Of a stretch of 17,194 bases of DNA, positions 1 to 9,756 are shown in pieces. This stretch comes from Dissophora ornata (lineage: Eukaryota; Mortierellomycota; Mortierellomycetes; Mortierellales; Mortierellaceae), in NCBI GenBank assembly GCA_025201705.1, contig MU617273.1, positions 1 to 17,194 on the forward strand, read 5' to 3'. The notes below the pieces were generated by a model that was not told where the DNA came from, did no database searches, and saw only the letters and a program-made list of their open reading frames with translations. The first letter of the stretch is position 1. Each line of letters opens with the position of its first letter. Position numbers and translations under genes: made by a program.

Positions 1-122
1 TTTTTTTTCTTCGATTCATTTTTGGTACTATTGCGTCTTGTGTAGGCCCTAAAAAGGAGAGATCATCTTGACACTTCTTAGTTTTCCGTCTCACTTATCC
101 TCATCTGCTTCGCAAAGCCAAA

Positions 123-2287
123 ATGTCATCCGGGGCTTCCATCACAGACAATCCATCGAATGAGGCGAGGGATCCCGCCTACTTTGGCTACTATGCCATG
201 TTGCAGCATCAGGTATATTCCCGCTAATAAAAACAAAAAGAGGACAGCACCTCTCAATACGCAACACGTGCAGCGAACGAGAAGCAGGAGACACAATGGT
301 GGCGAAATCAGACAGCATGCGGTCAAATGCCTTGCATGGACATTCAGGAGGCAGAGTGAAGAACCGCCGGCACGCGACGGGTGTTGTCGACTCATATTTT
401 TTACATATTTCACGAGACTATCAACTAACACGTTGCCCAACCTGGACGTATTCTGTTATCTTATCTCGCCGCCGCGAAATAATTATCTTGTAGCAAAACA
501 TGCTCCAAGACACGGTTAGGACATCAACCTACAGATCCGCGATCTTGTTGAACACTGAGTGTTTTGAGAACAAACTTGTCATGGACGTTGGAGCAGGTAA
601 AAAAAAAAAAAGTGACGAGTTGGTGCACGATTGAGTGAAAACTCCGTTCAAGCAGGACACACTCATCTAACAACTAACCACTCCTCGTCTCTGTCACTAC
701 CGCCACCGCGCTGTCATCGCTCTGACGGGTATTATCTATAGGGTCGGGCATTTTGTCGTACTTTGCGGTTCAGGCAGGCGCCAAAAAGGTGTATGCGGTC
801 GAGGCTTCTGATATGGCAAAGAAGATGAAGAAGTTGGTCCAAGCAGCGTCTTTGCCTGCAGGTCAATCCAAGAATGAGTTTTTGAAGGACCGGGTTGAGG
901 TCATTCAAGGTAGACATCAATATTGATGTGCTCACTGGTGTATGACAGGGAAACAAAAGCAAGAATGCTGATATCGCTGGACATATATAATCTCTTTTTA
1001 GCCAAGATCGAGGACTCTAGCGTTAAGGTACCCAAGGTAGACACCATCATTTCGGAGCCCATCGGTAAGAGGTCACACAAGGCTATGTCAATGGAGCAGA
1101 CACGCAAGGAAGAACCGCTTTCGACATTGCTAAATTGGCTTTTCCTTGGACACCCGAAACATTACCATTAATTATAGGCGTGTTGCTTGTCCACGAGAGA
1201 ATGGTACGTCCCAACCTTTTGTGCGCGGAACAAATCATCACAGCGAAAAATCTGATCATTTGCTATCCTTTGTCACATAGATCGAGAGTTTCATTTATGC
1301 TCGCGACAATTTTTTGAAGCCTGGAGGACACCTCTTCCCCAACAAGGGCACCATGTACCTTGCGCCTTTCACAGATGCTCTATTGTTCACGGAAACGATG
1401 GGCAAGGCTCGATTCTGGGAGCAGACAACCTTCCATGGTGTCGATCTCTCACCCCTTTATCCTGACGCCAAAGCTGAGATGTTTGGTAAGGCCATTGTAG
1501 ACCTCTCATATCAATTCTACGCGTTTGATAGTAAGAGGGGAAAACTGACGACATGCCATGCTTTTTTTTCAACTCTATAGGAATGCCCGTGGTCGGACAT
1601 TTCGATCCAAAGTCGCTCCTTGCTACTCCTACGCCTTTGATAGATGGCTACGAAATGGACTTTAACACCATCACCATGAAGGCCCTCCGCGACTTTGTCA
1701 TCCCTATCTCCTGGAAGGCTCAGTACACTGGACTCATGCATGGTGTTGCAGGCTGGTTTGATCTCCTCTTCTCCGGGAACCCAACCTCTGAAGCCAGTCA
1801 GCCAATCGAAATGTCGACAGGCCCCAGTGCAGAGAAGACACACTGGCAGCAGGTCCGATTCTTGTTCCGCGAACCGTTGGCAGTGAACTCGGGACAGGAA
1901 ATCCGGGGTTGGATGCACTGTGTGGTGAATGACATGCGATCTTATACGGTTGATATTGAGGTTATTGCAGGACACCATGGCGAGCTGTCGGACCCGGCAC
2001 AGCCGTTCGAGCCGCTTTTGGAGAAACAAGCTAAACAGCAGGGTCACTCATTGCGGACAGCAACAACAACAGGAACAGTGGCAGATTTGGAACTAGAGAC
2101 AGATAATGGAGAGGAAGACGGCTTGCAGTTCTCTAGACGGAGAGGGAGGTGGGAGTTGCATGAGCAGAGCTACAACTACTCGTACACGGGTACGGCAAAT
2201 GACCTGCTGACGAAGCCTGAGCACTTGTGCATGTACGAGCCCGAGAATGTTGACGATCCTTATGGAGGCATTTCATATACCGTTTAG
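123..2287 (+). CDS. CARM1: CARM1/PRMT4-like type I protein arginine methyltransferase (7 exons, complete)
   Basis: Exons 123-212, 494-596, 742-909, 1002-1064, 1178-1203, 1281-1485 and 1581-2287 join in frame across GT-AG introns to 453 residues. The protein should transfer methyl groups from S-adenosylmethionine to arginines of histones and RNA-binding proteins in nucleus or cytoplasm. Visible motifs: the PRMT entry helix at residues 19-50 ([11 protein letters not shown], then [13 protein letters not shown]); SAM motif I DVGAGSGIL at 61-69; VYAVEAS at 81-87, with E85 expected to hold the ribose; the double-E loop [13 protein letters not shown] with E139 and E148; HGVDLS after it; and the THW loop at 305-307. 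The order and wording resemble metazoan CARM1 more than PRMT1, but the long N- and C-terminal extensions of animal CARM1 are absent. The C-terminus holds an acidic patch ([11 protein letters not shown]). The first ATG lies 20 codons before the first conserved block. Retaining the intron at 1486-1580 would read in frame to its own terminal TAG and truncate the enzyme. Family call is firm; exon 1 is slightly less sure because its intron is the longest (281 nt). Confidence 0.9.
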
Positions 2288-2596
2288 AGTGACGCGAAAG
2301 GAGTAGCGAAGGGGGGAAGGAGGGAGCTTTTTTTTTCTGATGCGCGCAGGAGTCTGTAGATTGAGAAGTCATAGTTACACACAGTCCAAAAAAACCATTA
2401 TTTAAGAGGGACAGCAGTCGTTTCCTAGACGGTTTTGTCAACGAAAGAGATTGAGGAAACGCCACGAGTGAAGAGCTACAAGACTCTTCACTGTATTACG
2501 GCGAATAGGGCGATATTTTACAGAGGTGTTTGTTTTTGTAGATTATGATATATGCAAGTCGAGGGCTGGTATCCTGGGGAGGGGGGTTCTCTGATG
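2288..2596. other. Convergent intergenic gap, 309 bp
   Basis: This gap separates the stop codons of the methyltransferase (+) and the coiled-coil gene (-), so it must hold both 3' ends. It has a G/A-rich stretch followed by a T8 tract just after the methyltransferase stop and AT-rich segments near 2395-2405 and 2510-2550. I see no gene and no clear hairpin. Confidence 0.6.
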
Positions 2597-4347
2597 TTAA
2601 GAAAGCATGTATGTTGCCAAGAGAGCGGCCCACGACAGAATCGACACCGACAGCTGGTCCACAGTCAAGGTCGCTGGAGGAGCTGCGGTATCTATTTCGC
2701 CATCGACAGAACCGCGACGCCACTGTTGTTGCAGTCCAGGAAATGTACCAGGCATACCGCCCCTCTTTTCCAAAATGACACCGTTGTTGAGGTTTGAGCT
2801 TGCTGGTGAATCCTCCAATGACGAGTGGGTCTTGTTGTCACTGCGGGTTTCGGCGTTGGTGCTAGTGTTGGCATTGATATTGGTGTTGTCGCTGTTATTA
2901 GTTCCCTCAGGCAACTCCATCTCTGCAGAGAGTCGCATCAGTTCCTCGTAGTCGGAGATCGACTTTTGAAACTCGCTCTCATATCCAGTCACCTTGTCGA
3001 CCAGGCTAGAAAGCTGCGCCTCGCGCTCTCGAAGGGTCTGCTTCAAAACGCGTTCGCCATCTAATGGATATCGGTATTGCCAACAAAAGCACAGAGATTT
3101 TAGAGAGGCCCTCAAATTTTTTTGCCAGTTCTTCTATCGCGGAAACAATGTCACCGTAACTTACCACACTTGCGTCGATACAATTCCTCCGCCTGCTGAA
3201 ATGCAGACTGCCACATCCTTAGCGAAGCTGTCAACCCCTTGACCTCCGCGCACAACTCCCGCGTCATCTCTGTGTGATACTGCGGTGCTCCGAATCCCAG
3301 TTTCGCCACATCCCTAGTCCCTTGCGCATGCGCCTGTATGCGTGCATTCTCTGCATGAGCCAAATGCAGCTGTCGATGCATCCAATCCACCTGTTGCACC
3401 AAAAACTCATACTCCATTCTCCACCCCACTCCACCATCCCCTGATCCATTCTCGTCCTCAGATGTCAACCTCGACAAATGTGCATTGACCTTATCCAGTT
3501 CCTGGTTCAACAGCATATTGGTCCGTTTCACATGCGAGACCTCCGACTCCAACGCCTGCATCTTGGACTGCATCTTGACCCAATCTCTCGTTGGCATTTC
3601 CGGACGTCCTATTGCCGAGGAAGAAGAGGACGTGAACGATGACGGCAAGAGACCCTGCGTGAATTGCATGTGCTGGCTGGGTCTTTGGAGAGGTGATGAA
3701 GAGTTGCTGTTGCTGTTGTTACTAGACTCGAACATGCTATACGATTTAGCTCTGATCATCGCTCCAGAGTGATATGACGCATTGATCGAAGCCATATCAT
3801 CATCGTCGTTATCCGGGTTGTCTAATTGAATGGTCGACGCTGCTGCATCTTTGACGAACGATCCATTTCCTGAGGAGCCCAAACTCGGTGTACATGAGGG
3901 TTCGAAAACTTCGGCTTGTTGCTGTCCTTGTTGAGACTGCGTCCTGGCCATCAGCTTCATACTCTCGTGGCGTTTCCGGAGTTGGCTCGGCAGCATCGGC
4001 GCATTGCAATTGATTCCTTCTTCATCTCCTTGTTCTCTAGCCTCTACAGCCCGAAATCCATCCGCGAAGGAAGGAGAGCCGGTTGAGGCAGTAGTGTAGG
4101 CTGTGTGTGGTTCAGTCAAGCTCTCACACTCAAAGGATTCCTGGGATGACATGAGCGTCTGTGCGGTTGCCGTTGGTAATGTCGGAAAGGAGTTGGATCG
4201 CCCAGCATGTCCACCTATGCCGCCGCCGTGGTTGAATTGATGAGGTGAGAGTGGCGGGGATGGAAGACCTGGGATTGTGCTCGTACTGCCGCTGTTCTTG
4301 ATCCCAATCTCCTGTATTGCCAAAAAGGGAGGAAGTGTTGTCAGCAT
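2597..4347 (-). CDS. Unrecognised Ser/Asn-rich coiled-coil protein with hydrophobic C-terminal tail (2 exons)
   Basis: Exons 4347-3165 and 3060-2597 join through a 104-nt intron (donor GTAAGT, acceptor TTAG; the junction codon is GAT) into 548 residues. I do not recognise the family. Residues 1-250 are low complexity: Pro/Ser-rich near the start (LPSPPLSPHQ), an acidic DNPDNDDDD run, and Ser/Asn runs. Predicted coiled-coil segments lie at about 255-297, 308-341, 358-393 and 395-443, with heptad-like Leu, Glu, Gln and Lys. A second Asn/Thr-rich stretch (447-470) follows. The last 17-18 residues (about 531-547, LSVSILSWAALLATYML) are hydrophobic and could be a weak tail anchor. Upstream of the ATG at 4347 the frame is closed by TAA, supporting this start. 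However, codons 2-11 read like a polypyrimidine tract ending in CAG (CCCTTTTTGGCAATACAG), so they could instead be an intron end with the real first exon further right. Coding status is well supported by frame continuity across the splice; function is unknown. Confidence 0.72.
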
Positions 4348-4551
4348 GCATTAATTGGATATGTAGATCTGACTAAGCCCAAATTCCTCACTATCGCTTT
4401 TGCTCTCGTTCTTCTGGAACTGCTCTCAAACGACTATCTTCTATTTCCCTCACGTTCCGCTAACGCGTGTCGGAGGTCAAGAGAATATGTAGAAGAATAA
4501 TCTGACTCTGGCATCCTGTCCCTCTTTGCTTCTTTACGAGAAGTAATAGGG

Positions 4552-4581
4552 GTTGTTTGTTGTTGTTTGTTGTTGTTGCTG
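4552..4581. repeat. TTG/TTTG-rich microsatellite
   Basis: An imperfect run of GTT and GTTT units lies about 200 bp upstream of the coiled-coil gene start. It reads as CAA repeats on the transcribed strand of that gene, so it may lie in its 5' leader. Confidence 0.7.
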
Positions 4582-4644
4582 AGTGCATTTGGATGTACAG
4601 AACATTCGTGTGTCCATGAGGTGTGTCATGTGCTCCGGCACGCG

Positions 4645-4658
4645 CACACACACACACA
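4645..4658. repeat. (CA)7 microsatellite
   Basis: Seven perfect CA dinucleotides follow a CGCG stretch. This is a simple-sequence repeat with no coding context. Confidence 0.85.
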
Positions 4659-5784
4659 ATCTGTCTCCTTGAATTTAGGGATTCTCGAGGTCCATGCTTC
4701 ATGCTCCATGCATTCAAGTTGCTGATCCAGACCCGATGAATAGAGGGCAAAGGACACTTACAGGACAGGACATGGTGAGGTGGGCATCTGTTGAGATGGG
4801 CATGATGGAAGGCCGCCCCGAGTTCATTGAGAATAAGCAAAAAAAAAAGAATAAGACAAAGAGTGGGAGGTGGGGGATTTGTAATTGGCAAGGGGTTTCA
4901 CGAATGGTGAAGAAAATGAGATCCAACCGAAGGAAGCAATTACGGAGGAATAATGGGGGCGTTTTCTCGGATGGATCTGTGGTTTAGTGTGTTGGGTTGG
5001 TTTTTTTTGAAGGGAGAAAAAAGGGTTGCAAAAAAAAAATTAGCGTGGGGTGTTGCACATCCATGGTTCAGTATACAGGTAAGGTGACCTTGGCTGATGT
5101 GCGTTATCGCTGGGCCGGATCAAAACCTTTTTCTCTCTCTCTAGTACTGGTTGGACACAAAACAGACACAACAAATAACGCCGAAATGGACATAGAAAAA
5201 AAAAGATGGGGGGAGGAGGAGGGGGGATCCACAACCCTCGCATGTGGGGCAATGTATAAGCGTGTGGACAAAGCTGAAAAAAGAAAGCAATCGCGCCTCA
5301 AATGTGTCTGTGCTGATATCGACTGACCTGTAGTGAGAGAGGATTGGCAGTGGCTGAAGCGATGGGAAACAGCCCGATCCGATGGTGGCAACGATCAACA
5401 GCCCATAAATGGCGCGAATGGTATGAAGCCACCCATCATGCGCTCGCAATTGAGTTTGGGAGCTACATGGAAACAACGTGCTGCGCCGATCATAATGGGG
5501 CTCGTCCCTGTGCAAACAGGAGCCTTACTCTTGGTCTCTTGGTGCCTGTCACCCGCGGTCCATTTGAAATAATTCCTTAGCCTCGCGACGGCCCACCTTT
5601 TGCCTCTATGGCAGATATATGCACATGCTTGTCCAATTGTACACGTTCCGGGCAATGGTCCTCGATGTGTGCTCAAAGTCCTGTTCTGCCTAGGCGAGAT
5701 GCGTGATTTTCAAAATCAAGGCTTGGCGTGGCAGCACGTATATTTTGTATTTGTACGTCCATTCCGCATCTTCATCATTGGTTC

Positions 5785-5895
5785 ATGTCTATATCACCTC
5801 CTCCGGCTAAAGGCCAAGAGCAACAACAACAGCCACATCATCAATATGCTTGCTTGTGTGGGCTGAAGTTGCTCTCACGAATGTTCGATTGTTGA
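5785..5895 (+). other. Short Gln/His-rich ORF (36 codons), possible first exon
   Basis: An ATG opens a 36-residue frame starting MSISPPPAKGQEQQQQPHHQ and ending at TGA. The Pro/Gln/His-rich start is typical of fungal regulatory proteins, but CAA runs are also common by chance in this simple-sequence-rich DNA. There is a GT (GTGTGG) soon after, but I could not build a convincing second exon downstream. Treat as a candidate first exon or a chance ORF. Confidence 0.15.
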
Positions 5896-6357
5896 GAAAG
5901 CAGCTTGACCTGTCGCTCGCTGTCCATATATACCATATATAGCCAATTCAATCCATTCGGACAATTGCACAGTGGTGATGGTGAAAAAAGAGCCTTGTGT
6001 TGTTCTCGACAATCTATCATCAACGGACGCGCTGCGTTATCTCCTTGGTGCATTTCTCGATGATATTTTGCTGCACACTCACTGCATAGCAGTTCAACGC
6101 AATCACCGGCAAAACAGGGTCCATTTTGGTGTACGGTAAAAGTTGTACGTGTCTACTTTTTACAGCACTTTTTTTTCCCATTCGCCTAGCCGAAGATCTT
6201 CGTCACGAGGGAAGCAATTTAGGCTGTCGGCTCTATTTATATGACTTTCATCTTACTACTGACGGTTCTTTCGTGTGTGTTACGTCCCAGATGCACAAGC
6301 TAGTCTAGCTGAGTGTTGTACTAGAGTGGAAAGAACGCTGTTTATCCCTCAGATGGC

Positions 6358-6678
6358 ATGGTGGACGACATTGTCATTTTCGCACGATTGGAAAACTTCA
6401 TCCATCTTTGGGTCCCAACCTTCGAGCCCTACGACGCGCTGAGAGCACAGGGAGTGGTTGGCACGAGTGTAGTGTGGAAGGAGTTAGTAGTTAGTGCGGG
6501 CAAGCGAAAGGAGAGAGAGGCTTGGGATGTGAGGCGGCTGTGCGCTGAACTGTATCACGTCGGAGGAAAAATAATCGGTGAGAACCCACGCGACAATTTA
6601 GCCGTGGCGTGCAATAAATGTCCCCGGATGAACGATGTTCAGCTCTTTTCTCCTGAACTCACAGAGGATGAACTGTAA
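6358..6678 (+). CDS. Hypothetical ORF, 106 codons, no recognised family
   Basis: This ATG-initiated frame encodes a mixed, charged, protein-like sequence (for example VWKELVVSAGKRKEREAWDV and a C-terminal ELTEDEL). It lacks the homopolymer bias of most open frames nearby. No domain, signal peptide or membrane segment is evident; there is one CxxC pair (CNKC) near the end. A CAG directly before the ATG (CCCTCAG at 6346-6352) could be a splice acceptor, so it may be the last exon of a longer gene whose other exons I cannot identify. It could equally be a chance frame or relic. Confidence 0.25.
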   Translation: MVDDIVIFARLENFIHLWVPTFEPYDALRAQGVVGTSVVWKELVVSAGKRKEREAWDVRRLCAELYHVGGKIIGENPRDNLAVACNKCPRMNDVQLFSPELTEDEL

Positions 6679-7024
6679 AACCAATGAGCACGACTGAACG
6701 TACTACAATTGTCTTGTGTGCCCGGGATTGGAGGCTATTTTATGGCCTATTGACTATATGCGATCGCCGCGGCAGGACGTTGCAAGTCAGGGACAGAAAC
6801 AAGCTTGAACTTGCATGTTTTTTTTTGCAATGCTCAGATTCAAAAAATAAATTAGAACATGAGAGCACCAGGAGGATCTTAGTCGCGAGAAACTAGTTCC
6901 TGCCATTCGTCTGTTCTTTTCCCCACATACACATGAACAGAGAGAAGATGTTGCACTAGTCTTAGGCAACAAAAATAGGACCAACAAAACATAACGTAGC
7001 CTACGCTTGTGTTCACAGTGTACT

Positions 7025-7309
7025 CTACATCTTGGCAATGAACAAACATACGGGACACTTGCGCATTCTAACCAACGAGCATACTTCTTTGTGCCTCTTC
7101 CTCTGTTTCTGATCGATTCCACAAGCTAATTCATCAAGGCACAAACCGACAAAGTCGGCGGCACACACTTCCAAAGGCTCGACACAACCTTGCGTCCTTT
7201 TTGCGTAAAAGAGTTCTGCAAAGCGGCCATGAGAATGAGACCCGTATGGGTAGAAGGAGGAGGCAGGGTCCTAGTGGACCAGAGCCCGCCCTAGGATATC
7301 GAGTGCCAT
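7025..7309 (-). pseudogene. Candidate minus-strand open frame interrupted by one TAG
   Basis: An ATG with purines upstream (complement of 7307-7309) opens MALDILGRALVH. It meets TAG at 7273-7271, then continues in the same frame for 81 codons to a second TAG at 7027-7025. The 81-residue part is Cys-rich and protein-like (HGRFAELFYAKRTQGCVEPL, GLCLDELACGIDQKQRKRHK, then a CxxC near the end). The TAG could be the AG of a splice acceptor for an exon starting at 7270, a nonsense mutation in a relic, or coincidence. No family is recognised. Confidence 0.2.
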
Positions 7310-7520
7310 TTTTGTGCAAGACTGATAGGGATTGCGTTTTTCCTGGCATAGGAACAGGGTTCTCTAATGTAAAATAAAGTGTAGTGCTCCGTTCGGGTTA
7401 TTTGTCCATCGTGCAGATGTGAGGTATGTTTTTGTGTTTGCAAATCCGAGAAACGAAACTATTTCTGTTCCCCTACCCTGAGCATGCCTCGCCATTGCAA
7501 CGGGACGATGTCAACATTGA

Positions 7521-7559
7521 AGTCTTGGGCTCGGCTGAGGGGAATCCACCCTCAAGACT
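7521..7559. repeat. Short nested inverted repeat
   Basis: AGTCTTG (7521-7527) is complementary to CAAGACT (7553-7559). An alternative inner hairpin TGAGGG (7536-7541) / CCCTCA (7549-7554) has a 7-nt loop. It lies in the gene-poor region; whether it is transcribed is unknown. Confidence 0.45.
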
Positions 7560-8199
7560 ACTTGCTGATCCCATCCCGTTTGTGGTTTGAAAGCTTAATG
7601 GTGTCTTTCTTTTCATTCAGGAACAAAGATAATCGAGTCTATTAGAAGAACTTCGGTGTGTTTATGTTTATGTTTGTGTTGCAGATTGCATCCGTTTATC
7701 CATATACAGTACACTATTGTTACTCTATGCGGTCCAATTCTAGCGGACGCAGGGCTTACAAGGACGGGAGAACATATATTTGCAATAATAGTTGCCGTTA
7801 GGCTGTGGCATTTCCGGTCATTCCATTCCACGCATTAAGCACACCCTCACCACTCCCTTGCCTTATCTGTAATGATCCCGTCAGCCGTTATTCCTCCTGG
7901 CGAATGTTGCACACGCCAAGTACACTAGTTCCACTTGAAGGCTAGCACTTGCCTTGATGTGAATGAGTACACACATGTATGCTTTTGGCCTGGGTGCTTG
8001 GAAGTGCTCTTCAGCTCTCAACGGCCCTTGGTGTCTTGCGCCCATAATGTTTGCTACGTCTAGTGGACCCTTCAGTCCAAGTGGGATACAGTCGCCTTGT
8101 GGCCATCATCTGTCCGCTGTTCATGAAACATTCCAGACTTGATCCTGGGCTGCAAGCTTCAACGGCTAACGCTCGTCCACCGTTGACCCCCCACTCTTG

Positions 8200-8207
8200 T
8201 ATAAATA
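8200..8207 (+). promoter_or_regulatory. TATA box of the small secreted protein gene
   Basis: TATAAATA lies 121-128 nt upstream of the ATG at 8328 and is followed by a CT/CA-rich leader (CTCTCTCATC, CACACTCAAC), the usual core-promoter layout of highly expressed fungal genes. Confidence 0.7.
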
Positions 8208-8327
8208 CTCTCTCATCTTCCGACGTTTTTCATATTTCCTTCATACTCTCACACTCAACTACTCAGCCCTCATACCCAGTCCTCTCACTCAACCCTCTTA
8301 CCCCAACCAAAACACTCATCACCAAAC

Positions 8328-8648
8328 ATGAAGTTCTCCATCGTCGCCATTGCCGCCGCCTTCTTGGCCGTTGCCTCCGCTGCCTCCTCGGTCTCAGTCT
8401 CGGCTGCCACCACCACCACCGTCTCCGCCTCCGCTGCCACCACCACCACTGTCGCTGCCACTGACTCCTCGAGCACCGTTGCCACCGCCAGCACCACCAC
8501 CGTCTCTGGCACTGCCACCACCACTGCCACCACCACCACCGCTGCCGCCACCACCACCGCTGCCTCGGCCGGTAACGCCATGAACGCCCCCGTCAAGGTC
8601 TTGATGGCCGCCGGTGCTGGTGCCGTTGCCTTTGCCCAGTTCTTGTAA
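8328..8648 (+). CDS. Small Thr/Ala/Ser-rich secreted protein, probably GPI-anchored
   Basis: A single exon encodes 106 residues. Residues 1-18 (MKFSIVAIAAAFLAVASA) form a textbook signal peptide. Residues 19-80 are almost entirely Ala, Thr, Ser and Val in repeated TTTT-type blocks, an expected target for dense O-mannosylation. The C-terminus has small residues with Asn at 83 and 86, then a hydrophobic end (VLMAAGAGAVAFAQFL), which is the pattern of a GPI-attachment signal. The protein would sit on the plasma membrane or in the cell wall. There is no enzymatic domain. Wobble positions are strongly biased to C (GCC, ACC), which together with the TATA box and the AAAC-ATG start context suggests high expression. 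The ACC/GCC repeats make the gene prone to length variation. Similar small proteins seem common in Mortierella-type genomes, but that is recollection, not a search. Confidence 0.8.
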   Translation: MKFSIVAIAAAFLAVASAASSVSVSAATTTTVSASAATTTTVAATDSSSTVATASTTTVSGTATTTATTTTAAATTTAASAGNAMNAPVKVLMAAGAGAVAFAQFL

Positions 8649-9756
8649 AAAAAATAATAATTTACAATAACAAGCAAGATACACTTGTACGCTATGCTAC
8701 AGATATTCCTCTCACCTCTTTCTAAAGACACCTAATTCCTAATTGTATCAAAAAAAAAAAGTACACTATCCCCATCGTTGTTGTAGTTTTACTAAAAATA
8801 AAAAAACACTGCGAAAAGGAACAACTGTGCAATGTTTGATTGCGAGATGTTTGGGTCGAGTATGTACATCAGTAAAGAAAAACCATTTTTTTTTCGACAA
8901 CTGAAGAAATGAATGAATGAAATGATACGCGTATCGGAGCATTAGTTTTTATTTTGACAACTACGCAATTCCCTACAATAATTTGTCCTATTTTCCCTGA
9001 AGGAGAGCCCGTCTCAGCACAGAAAGAGATCTTTTGGTCGTGCGAGCAGAGAGAGAGAGAGAGAGAGGGATGCGGGACGAGAGCACAGGAGAGAAGGAGA
9101 AATAATATTCATGCTCACAACGTTTTAGGGTTGTTGCTTTATATGTAAATACCGGGGCAACGATGTCCCTTTTGTGTCTCCTTACAACAAGCGTGTAATT
9201 ACATGCACGTAGTCTACACATCATATGTACTACCCAACCCCCCCCCTTCCATGCGTAGACAGACAAAAACAGCCAGACGCGTTCTTTATGCTTTGTTTGC
9301 ATGCACAGAGAGTCACATATTCGAGATCCGAATCTGGACGAACCCTGCAGCAAGCAAGCAAGCCATATACACACATTCATTTCACAGATTCAACGCTGTG
9401 CCGAAAGCGAGTTCTCGTTTTGTTCGCAATGACCCGCTTGCACCCCCCTCCCCCACCACGTATCGTCACCAAAAAGACGAAACGACCAATGAAATCCGAT
9501 CTGGTCTTGTGCGCGATTTTCTTTTTTTATCTTCCACTGTTTTAGCAGGTGGTGGCAATAATCGCCTTTTGGAAGGAAAAAAAAAAAGGACTGACGCTCA
9601 GGAATGGGAATCACTTTTTGTTCTCCATTCCTCACGCTTTCCCTCCATTCGAATCCCTCATTCACATTCAACTTCTCCTTCGCCAAAGTTCGACGTGTTT
9701 AAAACGAAAAAAAACCCCTCCCAAAACATAAGACAAGACAAGACAAAGAAAACTCA
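8649..9756. other. Intergenic region, about 1.1 kb, homopolymer-rich
   Basis: This contains the 3' end of the secreted-protein gene (A/T-rich, AATAATAATT just after the stop) and the promoter and leader of the ATP-grasp gene. It is dense in A and T runs (8750-8760, 8887-8895, 9579-9588) plus the AG repeat listed separately. Just before the ATP-grasp start is a reiterated AAGACAAGACAAGACAAAG. A long open frame crosses the right part but looks spurious. Confidence 0.6.
9048..9067. repeat. (AG)10 microsatellite
   Basis: Ten perfect AG dinucleotides lie in intergenic DNA between the secreted-protein and ATP-grasp genes. Confidence 0.9.

Larger units (their letters stand above)
4348..8199. other. 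Gene-poor stretch, about 3.85 kb
   Basis: I find no family I recognise here on either strand. Open frames are short, mostly T- or C-rich, and few keep a protein-like composition. The stretch is punctuated by homopolymers (A8-A9 near 4840 and 5030, T8 near 6170 and 6818) and microsatellites. It must contain the 5' leader and promoter of the minus-strand coiled-coil gene at its left end and the promoter of the plus-strand secreted protein at its right end. The few stretches that look less random (5785-5895, 6358-6678, 7025-7309) are listed separately with low confidence. It could also hold a fast-evolving or eroded gene, or a non-coding transcript. Confidence 0.55.

Noticed and set aside
160..519. 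119-codon plus-strand frame over exon 1 and intron 1 of the methyltransferase gene
   Set aside because: It is in the wrong frame relative to the conserved exon 1/exon 2 join and has no family resemblance.
1517..2047. 176-codon minus-strand frame inside the methyltransferase gene
   Set aside because: It lies antisense to exon 7, whose plus-strand translation clearly matches the PRMT beta-barrel, so it is a shadow frame.
7478..7546. Minus-strand piece reading AQDFNVDIVPLQWRGMLR, faintly like the region before the lipase core of DDHD-type phospholipases
   Set aside because: It is only about 20 residues, with no matching catalytic serine or DDHD segment nearby; too weak to annotate.
8285..8731. 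148-codon Val/Ala-rich minus-strand frame opposite the secreted protein
   Set aside because: It is the antisense of ACC/GCC repeats, which automatically gives GGT/GTG-coded Val/Ala/Gly runs.
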